A stretch of DNA of 43,790 bases from Vicinamibacterales bacterium. GTDB lineage: Bacteria; Acidobacteriota; Vicinamibacteria; Vicinamibacterales; CAVVIG01. The notes under the pieces are model-generated. The model had not been told where the DNA came from and made no database searches. It saw only the letters and a program-made list of their open reading frames with translations. Where the stretch lies: positions 1 to 43,790 of the forward strand of contig JANWLS010000009.1 in assembly GCA_025450765.1 (NCBI GenBank). The letters run 5' to 3'. Made by a program: the position numbers and the translations under genes. The first letter of the stretch is position 1, and each line of letters starts with the position of its first letter. Below are positions 14,682 through 24,500 of this stretch, piece after piece.

Positions 14682-17468
14682 GTGTTTCGACCGCTGCGCG
14701 CCTGGGTCGTCCGTCTCTTCGCGTCCGTCCGCGGCACGCCCGGCGACCACGCTCTGGCCGACGAGCTCGCCAGCCACCTCCAACTCCATATCGACGACAA
14801 CCTCCGCGCGGGGATGTCCCCCGAAGAAGCGCGGCGCCAGGCGTTGTTGAAGCTGGGCGGCATCGCGCAAACGAAGGAAGCGCATCGCGATCGACGCGGG
14901 CTGCCGTGGGTGGATGACGTCCTCCGCGATCTCCGCCACGCGGGCCGCCTGCTCCGGCGCAGTCCGGGCGTGGCCCTCGTCGCGGTGCTCACGCTGGGAC
15001 TTGGCATCGGAGCCACCACCGCGGTCTTCAGCGCCTTCAACGGTCATCTCCTGCAAACGGTGCCCGTTGCCCATCCCGAGACGCTCGTCCGCTTCCGCTG
15101 GGTCGGGGCCAACGACATGGGAACCGATTTCACCGACTACGGGTTTTCCGGGCAGATCAGCGGGCAGCGGACGCGTGCGACCTTCTCGTATCCCATGTAC
15201 GAAGTGTTCCGCGCGCACAATCACACGCTCGCCGACATCGTGGCGTGCGCACCCTGGGACGGGCTGGTGGTGGTGACGGGCGGCGGCGCGGAACTGGCGA
15301 CAGGGTTCGTGGCCTCCGGCAACTACTTCCAGGTGCTCGGCGTGTCCGCGGAAGCCGGGCGGACCTTTGGGCCGGCCGACGATCGGCCCGCCGCGCCGCC
15401 GGTCGCGGTGATCAGCGACGGGTTCTGGCGGCGCCGTTTCGGGGGAAATTCGTCCGTGATTGGCGCGACCCTGGATGTCAGCGGGGTTCCCGTGACGATT
15501 GTCGGCGTCACCCCGAGTCGCTTCACGGGAATCCAGAGTGCGTCGCGCCAGGCACCCGATCTGATCCTGCCGCTCGCCCTTGCAGCGCGACTCGAGGAGG
15601 CGAACGGGTTCAACATCGCGAGCGACACCAACCGGTCCGTGCTCGAAGACGCCACCGCCTGGTGGGTTCAGGTTGTCGGGCGGCTGAAGCCGGGCATGAC
15701 GGCCGCGCAGGTGCGCGGCGATCTCGAAGGAGCCTTTCAGGCCGCAGCGCGCGAGGGATGGAAATCGTTCTATGCCTCGATGCCCGCAGCGAAGCAATCG
15801 GCGCTTGCGTATCGAGATCGTACCCGCGTGCCGGCGTTGAACGTCACGTCGGCCGCGCACGGCATCTACGACGTCCCGGCGGATACCTATCGCACCCTCT
15901 CATTGCTGGGCGTCGTGGTCGTGCTGATCCTGCTGATCGTCTGTGCGAACCTGGCGAACCTGCTGCTCGCGCGGGCGACGGCGCGACGCGGCGAAATGGC
16001 GGTGCGACTGGCAATGGGGGCGACCCGGGGACGGCTGATGCGCCAGCTCCTGGCGGAGAGCCTGCTGCTTGGTACGCTGGGTGGCGCGGCCGGCCTGGTC
16101 ATCGCCTGCTGGGGTCGGCTGCTGCTGCCCGGTACGGACGGTTCGGCGCCGCTCGACGGGCACGTCCTGGCGTTCGCCGCGGCGGTCAGTCTCCTCACGG
16201 CGGTCATCTTCGGGTGCGCGCCCGCGGTGCGTGCGGCTCGTGGGGAAGTGCCCGCGAGAGACGATCGCCGCACCGTGAGCGGCCGCACCCGGCTCGCAAG
16301 CGGGTTCGTGATCGCGCAGGTCACGATCTCGACCGTCTTGCTGGTCGGTGCAGGGCTCTTCCTCACGACGGTCGGCAATTTGAGCAAGGTGGATGTCGGC
16401 TTCAACCCCGATTCGCTGCTGCTCATCAGCGTGAATCCGCGGCTGAACGGGTACGACCGCGCGCGGACGGTCAGCCTGTACGATCAGATCTTGGAGGCGT
16501 TCGGCCATGTGCCCGGTGTTCGCGCGGCGACGCTGTCGGATTATCCGATCCTGTCCGGCGGCACGCACTCGATGAGTCTGTTCATCGAGGGCCGCCCCGC
16601 TCCGGAGCGCCGTGCCGAGCAGGACATCGATCTGATGGTCGTCGCACCGGACTTCTTCGAGACGATGGGGATTCCGCTGAGGGCGGGCCGGCAATTCACG
16701 GGCGCCGATCGGGAAGGCGGCCCGAACGTGGTCATCATCAACCAGGCCGCCGCGCGCGAGTACTTCCCGCACGAAGATCCGATCGGGCAACATCTCGGAT
16801 CCACCTACGAGACGAGGAATCAATGGGAAGTCGTCGGCGTGGTCGGTGATGTGAAGTACAACACCGTTCGCACGCCGGCGCCGCCGATTCTATACGTGCC
16901 GTACCGGCAGCACATGACCCAATCGGCACGACCGGCCATCTTCGAGCTGCGGACGGCCGGTGACCCGCTGGCCATCGTTCCCGCGGTTCGCGCGGCGGTG
17001 CAGCGCATCGATGCCAGGCTGCCGATTCTCAGCGTGTCGACGCAGGAGCAGGAAATCGAGGACCGCTTCGCCGAGGAGCGGCTGTTCGCGGAGGCGTACA
17101 CCGCGTTTGGCGTCCTCGCGTTGCTCATCGCCTCGATCGGCCTCTTCGGCCTGATGTCGTATGGCGTGGCCCGCCGGACGAAGGAGATCGGCATCCGTGT
17201 GGCGCTCGGCGCGGTGCGGGAGGATGTGATCCGGATGGTGCTGGGGGAGTCGCTCGTGCTGGTGGCGCTCGGCATCGCGGTGGGCGTCGTCGTCGTGCTG
17301 GCCGCTGGTCGCCTGGTGGCGACGCTGCTGTTCGGCGTCGCCCCGACCGATGCCGTGACGATGAGCCTCGCGATCACGTTGATGGTCATCGTGGCTGGCA
17401 TTGCCGGCTACTTGCCGGCCCGCCGCGCGGCCCGGATCGATCCGATGGAGGCGCTCCGGGAAAACTGA
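14682..17468 (+). CDS. ADOP-type ABC permease C (928 aa)
   Basis: The third permease of the array has the helical N-terminal domain (LRAWVVRLF, then DELASHLQL and EEARRQALLKLGG), two MacB-core plus FtsX units and the tail LPARRAARIDPMEALREN. I choose GTG 14682 (protein VFRPLRAW...) because GGAGG (14673-14677) lies four bases before it and the protein then aligns with A and B. The frame stays open upstream, but that part runs through the heptamer repeat element. The 5' segment 14695-14824 is nearly identical to that of permease B. Role and substrate are unknown, and no ATPase is near. Confidence 0.9.
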   Translation: MFRPLRAWVVRLFASVRGTPGDHALADELASHLQLHIDDNLRAGMSPEEARRQALLKLGGIAQTKEAHRDRRGLPWVDDVLRDLRHAGRLLRRSPGVALVAVLTLGLGIGATTAVFSAFNGHLLQTVPVAHPETLVRFRWVGANDMGTDFTDYGFSGQISGQRTRATFSYPMYEVFRAHNHTLADIVACAPWDGLVVVTGGGAELATGFVASGNYFQVLGVSAEAGRTFGPADDRPAAPPVAVISDGFWRRRFGGNSSVIGATLDVSGVPVTIVGVTPSRFTGIQSASRQAPDLILPLALAARLEEANGFNIASDTNRSVLEDATAWWVQVVGRLKPGMTAAQVRGDLEGAFQAAAREGWKSFYASMPAAKQSALAYRDRTRVPALNVTSAAHGIYDVPADTYRTLSLLGVVVVLILLIVCANLANLLLARATARRGEMAVRLAMGATRGRLMRQLLAESLLLGTLGGAAGLVIACWGRLLLPGTDGSAPLDGHVLAFAAAVSLLTAVIFGCAPAVRAARGEVPARDDRRTVSGRTRLASGFVIAQVTISTVLLVGAGLFLTTVGNLSKVDVGFNPDSLLLISVNPRLNGYDRARTVSLYDQILEAFGHVPGVRAATLSDYPILSGGTHSMSLFIEGRPAPERRAEQDIDLMVVAPDFFETMGIPLRAGRQFTGADREGGPNVVIINQAAAREYFPHEDPIGQHLGSTYETRNQWEVVGVVGDVKYNTVRTPAPPILYVPYRQHMTQSARPAIFELRTAGDPLAIVPAVRAAVQRIDARLPILSVSTQEQEIEDRFAEERLFAEAYTAFGVLALLIASIGLFGLMSYGVARRTKEIGIRVALGAVREDVIRMVLGESLVLVALGIAVGVVVVLAAGRLVATLLFGVAPTDAVTMSLAITLMVIVAGIAGYLPARRAARIDPMEALREN
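14695..14824 (+). repeat. 130-bp 5' segment shared with permease B
   Basis: Partner of 11885-12014 (129 of 130 bases identical, offset 2810). Similarity drops sharply after it, at the codon following CCCCCGA. Confidence 0.9.
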
Positions 17469-17501
17469 GGGAACAAACCGGCCGCGGGGGTGTCCAACCA
17501 A

Positions 17502-17588
17502 GGGTCAGATCTTGTTTCTTGCACGATCGTCCACATAAGGCAACGACACAAGATCAGTCCAGTCGTGCAAGAAACAAGATCTGACCCC
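17502..17588 (+). repeat. REP-like palindromic element, copy 1
   Basis: Perfect 25-bp inverted repeat arms (17502-17526 and 17563-17587) flank a 36-base centre. The outer sequence is GGGTCAGATCTTGTTTC. The whole element, reverse-complemented, matches 27071-27158 at 78 of 87 positions, including the centre, so it is a mobile or multiplied unit and not a chance hairpin. No transposase is encoded. It ends six bases before the ATG of permease D. Confidence 0.88.
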
Positions 17589-17594
17589 AACATT

Positions 17595-20039
17595 ATGCAG
17601 GACCTGCGATACGCGCTGCGCCAGCTCTGGTGGGCGCCAGCCTTTTCGCTCGCCGCCATCATCACCCTGGCGATCGGCATCGCCGCCACCACCGCCATCT
17701 TCAGCGCCGTCAACGCCACGCTCCTGCGACCGCTGCCCTACCCGCACCCTGAGCAGATTATTCAGGTCCGGACGCGGTACCTCGACGGGAGTGTCACGGC
17801 CGGCGGCCTGTCGGCCGTCGAACTGACCGCGCTCCAGCATGCCCACCTGCCGATCGAGCGCGCCGCGGGCATGAGTCTGGCGCCGGTCGACGGGACGCTG
17901 ATCAGAGACGACGGCCGGCGAGTCGGCGTGCTGGCCACACCCGTCACGGAAGGCTTCTTCCGGGTCCTCGGCCTGCCGCTGGTCCTTGGCACCGGCTTCA
18001 CGCACCAGGATTTCATCTCCTTCGGTGCCGGTCCGCCGCCTCGCGGCACCCCCGCCGCGGTCATCCTGTCGAACCGGATGTGGACGTCGATGTTCGATCG
18101 AGATCCGGCCATCATCGGCAAGCCGATCCAGATTGCGGAGATCGGGCAGCCCACGAGAATCGTGGGCGTCGCCGCGCCGGAGATGGATCTGCCGCACGGC
18201 TCCGACTTCTGGTTCGCCATGCGGATGAATCCGCACGGAACGGGCCATGGCTACAGCGTGATTCTTCGCATGCGTCCGGGGGCGAACCTGAAGACGTTGA
18301 ACGCGGGTGCCAACGGCGTCCTCGTCAATCTCGCGCACTCCATGCCTGAGGACGCCGATGCCGGGCGCGTGTTCGTCATGCAGCCGCTGCTCAGCTCGAT
18401 CGTCGGCGACCTGCAGACGACGCTGCTGATCGTGCTGGGCGCAACGCTCCTCCTGCTGCTGCTCGCCTGCCTGAACGTCACCAATCTGCTCCTGGCGCGC
18501 GGTGCCGGCCGGACGCGCGAGATGGCCGCGCGGGCAGCGCTGGGCGCAAGCCGCGGGCGCCTCGTGCGATACCTCCTCACCGAGGCGCTGGTGCTCGCGT
18601 GTGCCGGCACGATACTCGGGCTCGGCCTCGCCTGGGCGGCCGTCCGTGTGCTGCTCGCCCTCGGCGCCTCGAAGCTGCCGCGCCTCACCAGCATCCCTTT
18701 CGACGGTCGCGTGCTGCTCTTCGTCCTCGCGGTGCTCGTCTTCACCGTGCTGGCGATGGGGCTCGCGCCCGCATGGCGGATGTCGGGCTCGGACCTGCGG
18801 ACGCTGTTGAACGAATCCGGGCGGACGTCGACGGCTGGCCGCGGCGCGGCCCGCTCGATGTCGGCGCTCATCGTCGCCGAGATCGCGCTCGCGATCGTCC
18901 TCGCCGCCGGGGCGGGCTGGCTGGTGCAGAGCTTCGCGCGGCTCGGAGCGGTCGATCCCGGCTTCACACCGGCCGGCCGGCTCGTGATCGACGTCAACCC
19001 CGGCACCGGATTTCCAGGGCTCCCCAAAGTGCAGGCCTGGTCGGTGGCGCTGCTCGATCGCATCCGCGCGGTTCCCGGTGTCGCCTCTGTCGGCGCCGCG
19101 AGCACGTTTCCCTTCCGGCCCAATCGAGACGGCGTCGTCAACGTCGCGGTGGACGGAGCGCCCGCTCAGGATCCGAATGCGCTCATCGGCGCGCACATCC
19201 GAATCGTGTCACCCGGCTTTTTCCAGGCGATGGGCATCAAGGTGTTGGCCGGCCGTGTGTTCACGGCCGACGATCGACACGAGACGCAGCCGGTCGCCGT
19301 CGTCAACCAGGCGTTCGTGCACACGTTCCTCAGCGGGCACAATCCGATCGCCATGCAGTTCCGCTACGGCGCTCCAATCGTGATCGATCCCAAGAGCCTG
19401 CACAGCATCGTCGGCGTCGTCGACGATGTGCACTACGAGTCGCTGAGCGAACCACCGCAGCCGGTGTTCTACGTCTCCGACCTGCAGCTGTTCCCGCTGT
19501 TCCGGCAGACGGTGGTCGCCGAGGCGCGGAGCGGCGATCCGGCGGCGCTCGCCTCCGGCATCCGGTCGGCGCTCGCATCCTTCGATCCGAACATCATCCC
19601 CACGTTCGAGGCGGCCCCGGACGTGATCGGCGAGACGCTCAGCCGCCAGCGGCTCGGGATGACGCTGATGCTGATCTTCGGCGCGCTCGCGCTGGCGCTG
19701 GCCGCGATCGGCATCTACGGCGTCATCGCCTACGCGTCGACGCAGAGGCGCGACGAGCTCGCCACGCGTCTCGCGCTTGGCGCAACGGGCGGCCGTGTGT
19801 TCTGGCTGGTCATGAACGGCGGCCAGCGGCTCGCGTTGGTGGGCGTCGCGATAGGGTTGATTGGGGCTTACGCGGGCGGACGCCTGCTCGCGAGCAGCGT
19901 GTACGCGATGCGCGCGGCCGATCCACTCATCCTCGCCGCCGCGGCCCTCATCGTCGCCGTCGTCGCCTTCCTCGCGACGATGATCCCCGCCGTGCGCGCG
20001 AGCCGGCTGGAGCCGGTGAGGGCGCTGAGGCCGGAGTAG
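17595..20039 (+). CDS. ADOP-like ABC permease D without the N-terminal domain (814 aa)
   Basis: The protein starts MQDLRYALRQLWWAPAF, directly at the segment before the first transmembrane helix. It therefore lacks the roughly 80-residue helical domain of permeases A-C. The rest is standard: a MacB-like periplasmic core, the FtsX block 'LLLLLACLNVTNLLLARGAGRTREMA' region, a second unit, and the tail IPAVRASRLEPVRALRPE. The frame is open upstream to 17490, but that would translate the REP-like palindrome ('QETRSDP'), so ATG 17595 is chosen although no ribosome binding site precedes it. The palindrome may have displaced the original 5' region or simply sits in the gap; short-form members of this family are also known. 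It converges on the M28 gene with one base between stops. Confidence 0.88.
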   Translation: MQDLRYALRQLWWAPAFSLAAIITLAIGIAATTAIFSAVNATLLRPLPYPHPEQIIQVRTRYLDGSVTAGGLSAVELTALQHAHLPIERAAGMSLAPVDGTLIRDDGRRVGVLATPVTEGFFRVLGLPLVLGTGFTHQDFISFGAGPPPRGTPAAVILSNRMWTSMFDRDPAIIGKPIQIAEIGQPTRIVGVAAPEMDLPHGSDFWFAMRMNPHGTGHGYSVILRMRPGANLKTLNAGANGVLVNLAHSMPEDADAGRVFVMQPLLSSIVGDLQTTLLIVLGATLLLLLLACLNVTNLLLARGAGRTREMAARAALGASRGRLVRYLLTEALVLACAGTILGLGLAWAAVRVLLALGASKLPRLTSIPFDGRVLLFVLAVLVFTVLAMGLAPAWRMSGSDLRTLLNESGRTSTAGRGAARSMSALIVAEIALAIVLAAGAGWLVQSFARLGAVDPGFTPAGRLVIDVNPGTGFPGLPKVQAWSVALLDRIRAVPGVASVGAASTFPFRPNRDGVVNVAVDGAPAQDPNALIGAHIRIVSPGFFQAMGIKVLAGRVFTADDRHETQPVAVVNQAFVHTFLSGHNPIAMQFRYGAPIVIDPKSLHSIVGVVDDVHYESLSEPPQPVFYVSDLQLFPLFRQTVVAEARSGDPAALASGIRSALASFDPNIIPTFEAAPDVIGETLSRQRLGMTLMLIFGALALALAAIGIYGVIAYASTQRRDELATRLALGATGGRVFWLVMNGGQRLALVGVAIGLIGAYAGGRLLASSVYAMRAADPLILAAAALIVAVVAFLATMIPAVRASRLEPVRALRPE

Positions 20040-20040
20040 G

Positions 20041-21459
20041 TCAGTTCGTCTGCGTGAGCTCGCCAGGCATGTCCGCCACGACGTACGCCATCACGGCCAC
20101 GACCGCGATGCACTTGCTGAGCTCGATGGGATCCACCTTGTCGACCGTGTCGGCGACCGTGTGGTGATAGCGGAAATAGACCGAGTCGTCCACATCGAGT
20201 GACATCGCGGGAATGCCGGCCGCCTCGACGCTTGGATCGACGTCGGCGCCGCCGCCTTCCGGACCGACATGATCCGCCCCGATCGGATGGAGCAGGGTCG
20301 CGATGGCCTCGATCACGTGCCGCGCCTGGCCGCTGCCGGTGAAGCCGACGCCGTCGGGATTCGACACACCGGAGTCGGATTCGAGCATCATCACGGTGTG
20401 CTTCAGCTCGTTCAGGTGCTGGTCGCGATAGGCCAGGCCGCCGCGCGTACCGTTCTCCTCGTTCGTCCAGAGCACGACGCGAATGGTCCGGCGCGGCCGC
20501 AGCCCGAGCCGCTTCATCAGCCGCAGCGCCTCCCACGTCGCAATGCACCCGCCCCCATCGTCCATCGCGCCGTCGCCCACGTCCCACGAATCGAGGTGAC
20601 CGCTCACGACGACGACCTCGTTCGGCCGCTCCCGTCCGCGCAGCTCGCCGATCACGTTCGCCGACGCGGCGTCGGGCAACATCTTCGCGTCCATCTTCAG
20701 CCGGATCACGATGTGCTCGCCGCGGCTCTGCATCCGCTGAAGCCGATCCGCATCTTCGCCCGAGATCGCCGCCGTCGGAATGCGCGGGGCATCGGAGGCG
20801 TACTCCATGTAGCCGGTGTGCGGCGTGCGGAGCCCCGGCAGGCCGACCGAGCGCACGAGCGCCGCCACGGCTCCGTCGTGCGCCGCGCGCGACGCGCCAT
20901 CCACGCGATAGTGCACGGTCTGGCTGTAGCCCTCGAACGGCTCGTTGAAGACGACGATGCGTCCGCGCACCGCGGCCGCGTGGGCCGCGAGCTCGCCGAA
21001 GTCGTGGACGACGATCGCCTCGGCCTGCAGACCGCCTGGTGGGGTGCCGACGCTGCCGCCGAGGCCCAGCATGGCGATCGGCTGCGGCGACGGCTGCACG
21101 ATCTCGGCGCTCTCGTCGCCGCGCACCCAGTGCGGCACCATCACGGCCTCGGTGTGGACGTTCTCGAGGCCATCCTGCTTCATCTCGTCGACGGCCCACG
21201 CAATCGCCTGGTTCAGGCGATCCGATCCACTGAGGCGATGGCCGACGCGGTCGGTGAGCACGGCGAGCCGCTGCCAGGCGAAGCGATCGGACAGCGCGGC
21301 GTTCATGAGCGCGCTGGCCGGCTGGCGTTCGGCCTGGAGCCATGCGGGAAATCGGGATGTGTCGTTCGGGAGGTCGGGCGGCGCCGCGGTGAAGACGCCC
21401 CCGCGGAGCAGGGCGAGCAGGGCGAGGAGCAGGAGCAGGTTCAGGAGCAGCCGCCGCAT
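20041..21459 (-). CDS. Exported M28-family metallopeptidase (carboxypeptidase Q-like)
   Basis: The 472-residue protein starts with a leucine-rich signal or anchor (residues 4-18). A PA-type insert domain lies at about 125-250, followed by the M28 dizinc catalytic domain. Ligands are visible at the expected spacing: H288 (GHLDSWD), D300 (AMDDGGG), catalytic E334 and ligand E335 (NEENG), D362 (ESDSG) and H432 (YHHTVADT). Length and motif positions agree closely with plasma glutamate carboxypeptidase/carboxypeptidase Q. It probably trims dipeptides or C-terminal residues in the periplasm or outside the cell. Divergent from the sortilin-like gene with only 47 bp between starts. Confidence 0.93.
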   Translation of the reverse strand: MRRLLLNLLLLLALLALLRGGVFTAAPPDLPNDTSRFPAWLQAERQPASALMNAALSDRFAWQRLAVLTDRVGHRLSGSDRLNQAIAWAVDEMKQDGLENVHTEAVMVPHWVRGDESAEIVQPSPQPIAMLGLGGSVGTPPGGLQAEAIVVHDFGELAAHAAAVRGRIVVFNEPFEGYSQTVHYRVDGASRAAHDGAVAALVRSVGLPGLRTPHTGYMEYASDAPRIPTAAISGEDADRLQRMQSRGEHIVIRLKMDAKMLPDAASANVIGELRGRERPNEVVVVSGHLDSWDVGDGAMDDGGGCIATWEALRLMKRLGLRPRRTIRVVLWTNEENGTRGGLAYRDQHLNELKHTVMMLESDSGVSNPDGVGFTGSGQARHVIEAIATLLHPIGADHVGPEGGGADVDPSVEAAGIPAMSLDVDDSVYFRYHHTVADTVDKVDPIELSKCIAVVAVMAYVVADMPGELTQTN

Positions 21460-21493
21460 GAATCCGAGTGTAGCCGAAAGCCTGAAGCGCCTC

Positions 21494-21499
21494 TATAAT
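21494..21499 (+). promoter_or_regulatory. -10 element of a leaderless promoter for the sortilin-like gene
   Basis: A perfect TATAAT lies seven bases before the ATG at 21507. A transcript would start at or beside the start codon; no ribosome binding site is present. The -35 position (about 21471-21476) is weak. The 47-bp divergent gap must also hold the M28 promoter. Confidence 0.5.
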
Positions 21500-21506
21500 C
21501 TCCACC

Positions 21507-24500
21507 ATGCCCCACAAGCTGTCGACCTGCTCGTACATGATGTGTCTCGTGCTGGCCCTGTTCATGGCCGGCCCGGCTTCGGCCCAGCAGTTCGATGCGG
21601 CCACCACGAAGCACCTGACCTGGCGCTCGGTCGGGCCGGTCGGCGCCGGCGGCCGGATGATCGACGTCGCCGTCGCCGGAACGCCGCAGCATATCTATGT
21701 GGCGGCCGCGACCGGCGGCCTCTGGAAGAGCACCGATAACGGCGTGTCCTGGACGCCGATTTTCGATCACGAGACCAGCATCTCGATCGGCGCGGTCGCC
21801 GCACTCGACTCGAATCCGGACGTCATCTGGGTCGGCACTGGCGAGGCGAACCCGCGCAACAGCGTGCTGTGGGGCGACGGCGTCTACAAGTCGGCCGATG
21901 GCGGGCAGACGTGGAAGAACATGGGTCTCAAGGAGACTCACCACATCTCACGGATCGTGATCGATCCGAACCATCCCGACACGGTGTACGTCGCGGCGCT
22001 CGGCCACATGTGGGGGCCGAACAAGGAGCGCGGCGTCTACAAGACGACCGACGGGGGACTCACGTGGACGCAAAGCCTCACGGTCGACGATCACACCGGC
22101 GCGATCGATCTGGCGATTGATCCACAGGATCCGCAGACAGTGTACGCGGCGATGTACCAGATGCAGCGCGACGGCTTCGACGGCGGCGACCCGGCCGATG
22201 GCTGGGGACCGGGCAGCGGCATTTTCAAGACGGCCGATGGCGGCCGGAACTGGCGGAAGCTGACGCGCGGGCTGCCCACGGGCGATCTCGGCCGTATCGG
22301 CCTGAGCGTCTCACGCAGCAATCCTGCCGTCGTCTACGCCATCGTGCAGAGCTCGACGACCGTGCCGCGTGAGACGACCGAAGGCGAAGCGCGCCCGACG
22401 CCCGGAAAGAAGACCTTTCAGAACGGCGGCGTGTTCCGTTCCGACGACCGCGGCGAGACGTGGACGTGGGTGAACGACGCCGATCAGCGGCCGTTCTACT
22501 TCAGCCAGATCCGCGTCGATCCCAACAATCCCGACCACGTGTACATCGTCGGCAACAACATCCTCGAGTCGCAGGATGGCGGGAAGACGTTCGTGTCGCG
22601 CCGCGACAACATCCACGTGGACCATCACGCGTTCTGGATCGATCCGGCCAATTCGCGCCACATGATCGATGGTGACGACGGCGGCGTCTACATGACCTTC
22701 GATGCGGGCGCGAACTGGCAGTTCGTCGATCAGATGCCGCTCAGCCAGTTCTACGAGGTCGACGTCGACAACCGCGATCCGTACTACATCTACGGCGGCG
22801 TGCAGGACTACTGCTCCTGGGGTGGGCCGAGCGCCACCCGCAAGACGGTCGGGATCATGAAGTCCGACTGGCAGAAGGTGATGACGGGCGACGGCTTCCA
22901 GGCGCACCCGGATCCGCAGGACGACAACACGGTGTACGCCGAGTCGCAGTATGGCGGCCTCGTGCGGCACGACGTGAAGAGCGGCCGAAACGTGTCGATC
23001 AAGCCGCAGCCGAAGAAGGGCGACGCGGCCTACCGCTTCAACTGGGAAACGCCCTACATCGTCTCGACGCACGATCATCAGACGCTCTACATGGGCGGCA
23101 ACTTCCTGTTCAAGTCGACCGATCGCGGCGATTCGTGGGCGGTCATCAGCCCGGATCTCACGTCGAACAAGCTCGGTACGGCCAGCACGGTCGCCGAGTC
23201 CCCGCTCGAGGCCGGCCTCCTGTATGTCGGCACCGACGATGGCAACGTGTGGGTGAGCCGCGATGGTGGGAAGAACTGGAAGAATGTCACCGCGAACGTG
23301 CCGGGAATGCCCGGGAAGCGCTGGGTGAGCCGGGTCACCCCGTCGCATTTCGCGGAGGGAACCGCGTATCTCGCCTTCGATGGCCATTGGGAAGACGACT
23401 ACGCGACGTACTTGTTCAAGACGACCGACTACGGCGCGACGTGGACGGCGATCAAGGGTGACCTGCCGGCCAACGGGCCGGTGCGCGTGGTCCGGGAAGG
23501 GCAGAAGAATCGCAACCTGCTCTTCGCCGGCACGCAGTTCGGCGCCTTCGCCTCGATCGACGGCGGCCGGCACTGGGCGTCGCTGATGAGCGGCCTGCCG
23601 ACCCAGCCCGTGGCGGATCTCATCATCCAGCCGCGCGAGGGCGACCTGGTGGCCGCGACGCACGGCCGCAGCATCTACATCCTGGATGACATCGAGCCGC
23701 TCGAGGAGTTGACGCCGGAGGTGCTGTCGAAGGACGCGTATCTCTTCAAGGTGCGGCCGGTGGTCCCGTTCGACGATCGCGTCTACACGGACGACCAGTT
23801 CCTGGCGAGCAACTGGTGGCACGGGGAGAACCCCCCCCATGGGGCGATGATTGATTACTACCTGAAGGCAGGACGGGCACACAGGCCCGCCGCGACGGAT
23901 GGGCGGACCGCTGACGCCGTCAAGATCACGATCACCGATGGGAGCGGGCACGTCGTTCGAGCCCTCGCTGGTACGGATGACGCCGGCATCAACCGCGTCG
24001 TGTGGGATCTGCGCGGCGAGGCGCCGGCGCACACGCGGACCGGGAATGCGGGTGGCGGCTTCTTCGGACGCGCCGAAGGGGCGCTCGTCGATCCGGGCAC
24101 CTACACCGCGAAGGTCGTGGCGCACGGCCAGACGCTCACCACGCCGGTCGTCGTGAAGGCCGATCCGCTGGTGACGATCAGCGACTCGGATCGGACCGCG
24201 CGGCGATCCACGATCGACAAGCTGGCGGAACTGCAGCGAACGGCCGACGCCGCCGCGGCGCAGGGGAATACGCTCAATACCGAGCTTCAGGGATTGCAGA
24301 AGCGGATCGCCGGAACGAAGAACGTCCCCGAATCGATCACGAGCAGCCTGAAGCAGGTCGCGGATCAGATGTCCAAGCTGCACGACGAGCTGGACGAGAC
24401 CAACAGCACGGCACTGCGCCTGTTCCGCGAGGTGACCGGGTCACCGTTCCTGCCGACCGGCACCGAGCAGCAGCAGCTGACCGATCTCTCGTCCTCCCTC

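Noticed and set aside
17502-17588. Simple terminator for permease C
   Set aside because: The conserved 36-base centre and second copy at 27071 show it is a repeat family member, although it may also stop transcription.
17490-17594. Upstream N-terminal extension of permease D
   Set aside because: It would translate the REP-like palindrome; the same 'QETRSDP' peptide is an artefact of such elements. Kept as a question in the findings only.
20269-21498. 409-codon plus-strand frame across the M28 peptidase
   Set aside because: Shadow: His/Arg-rich with no family features, while the minus strand has all M28 zinc ligands.
22311-24383. 690-codon antisense frame in the sortilin-like gene
   Set aside because: Shadow frame of a repeat-rich propeller gene.
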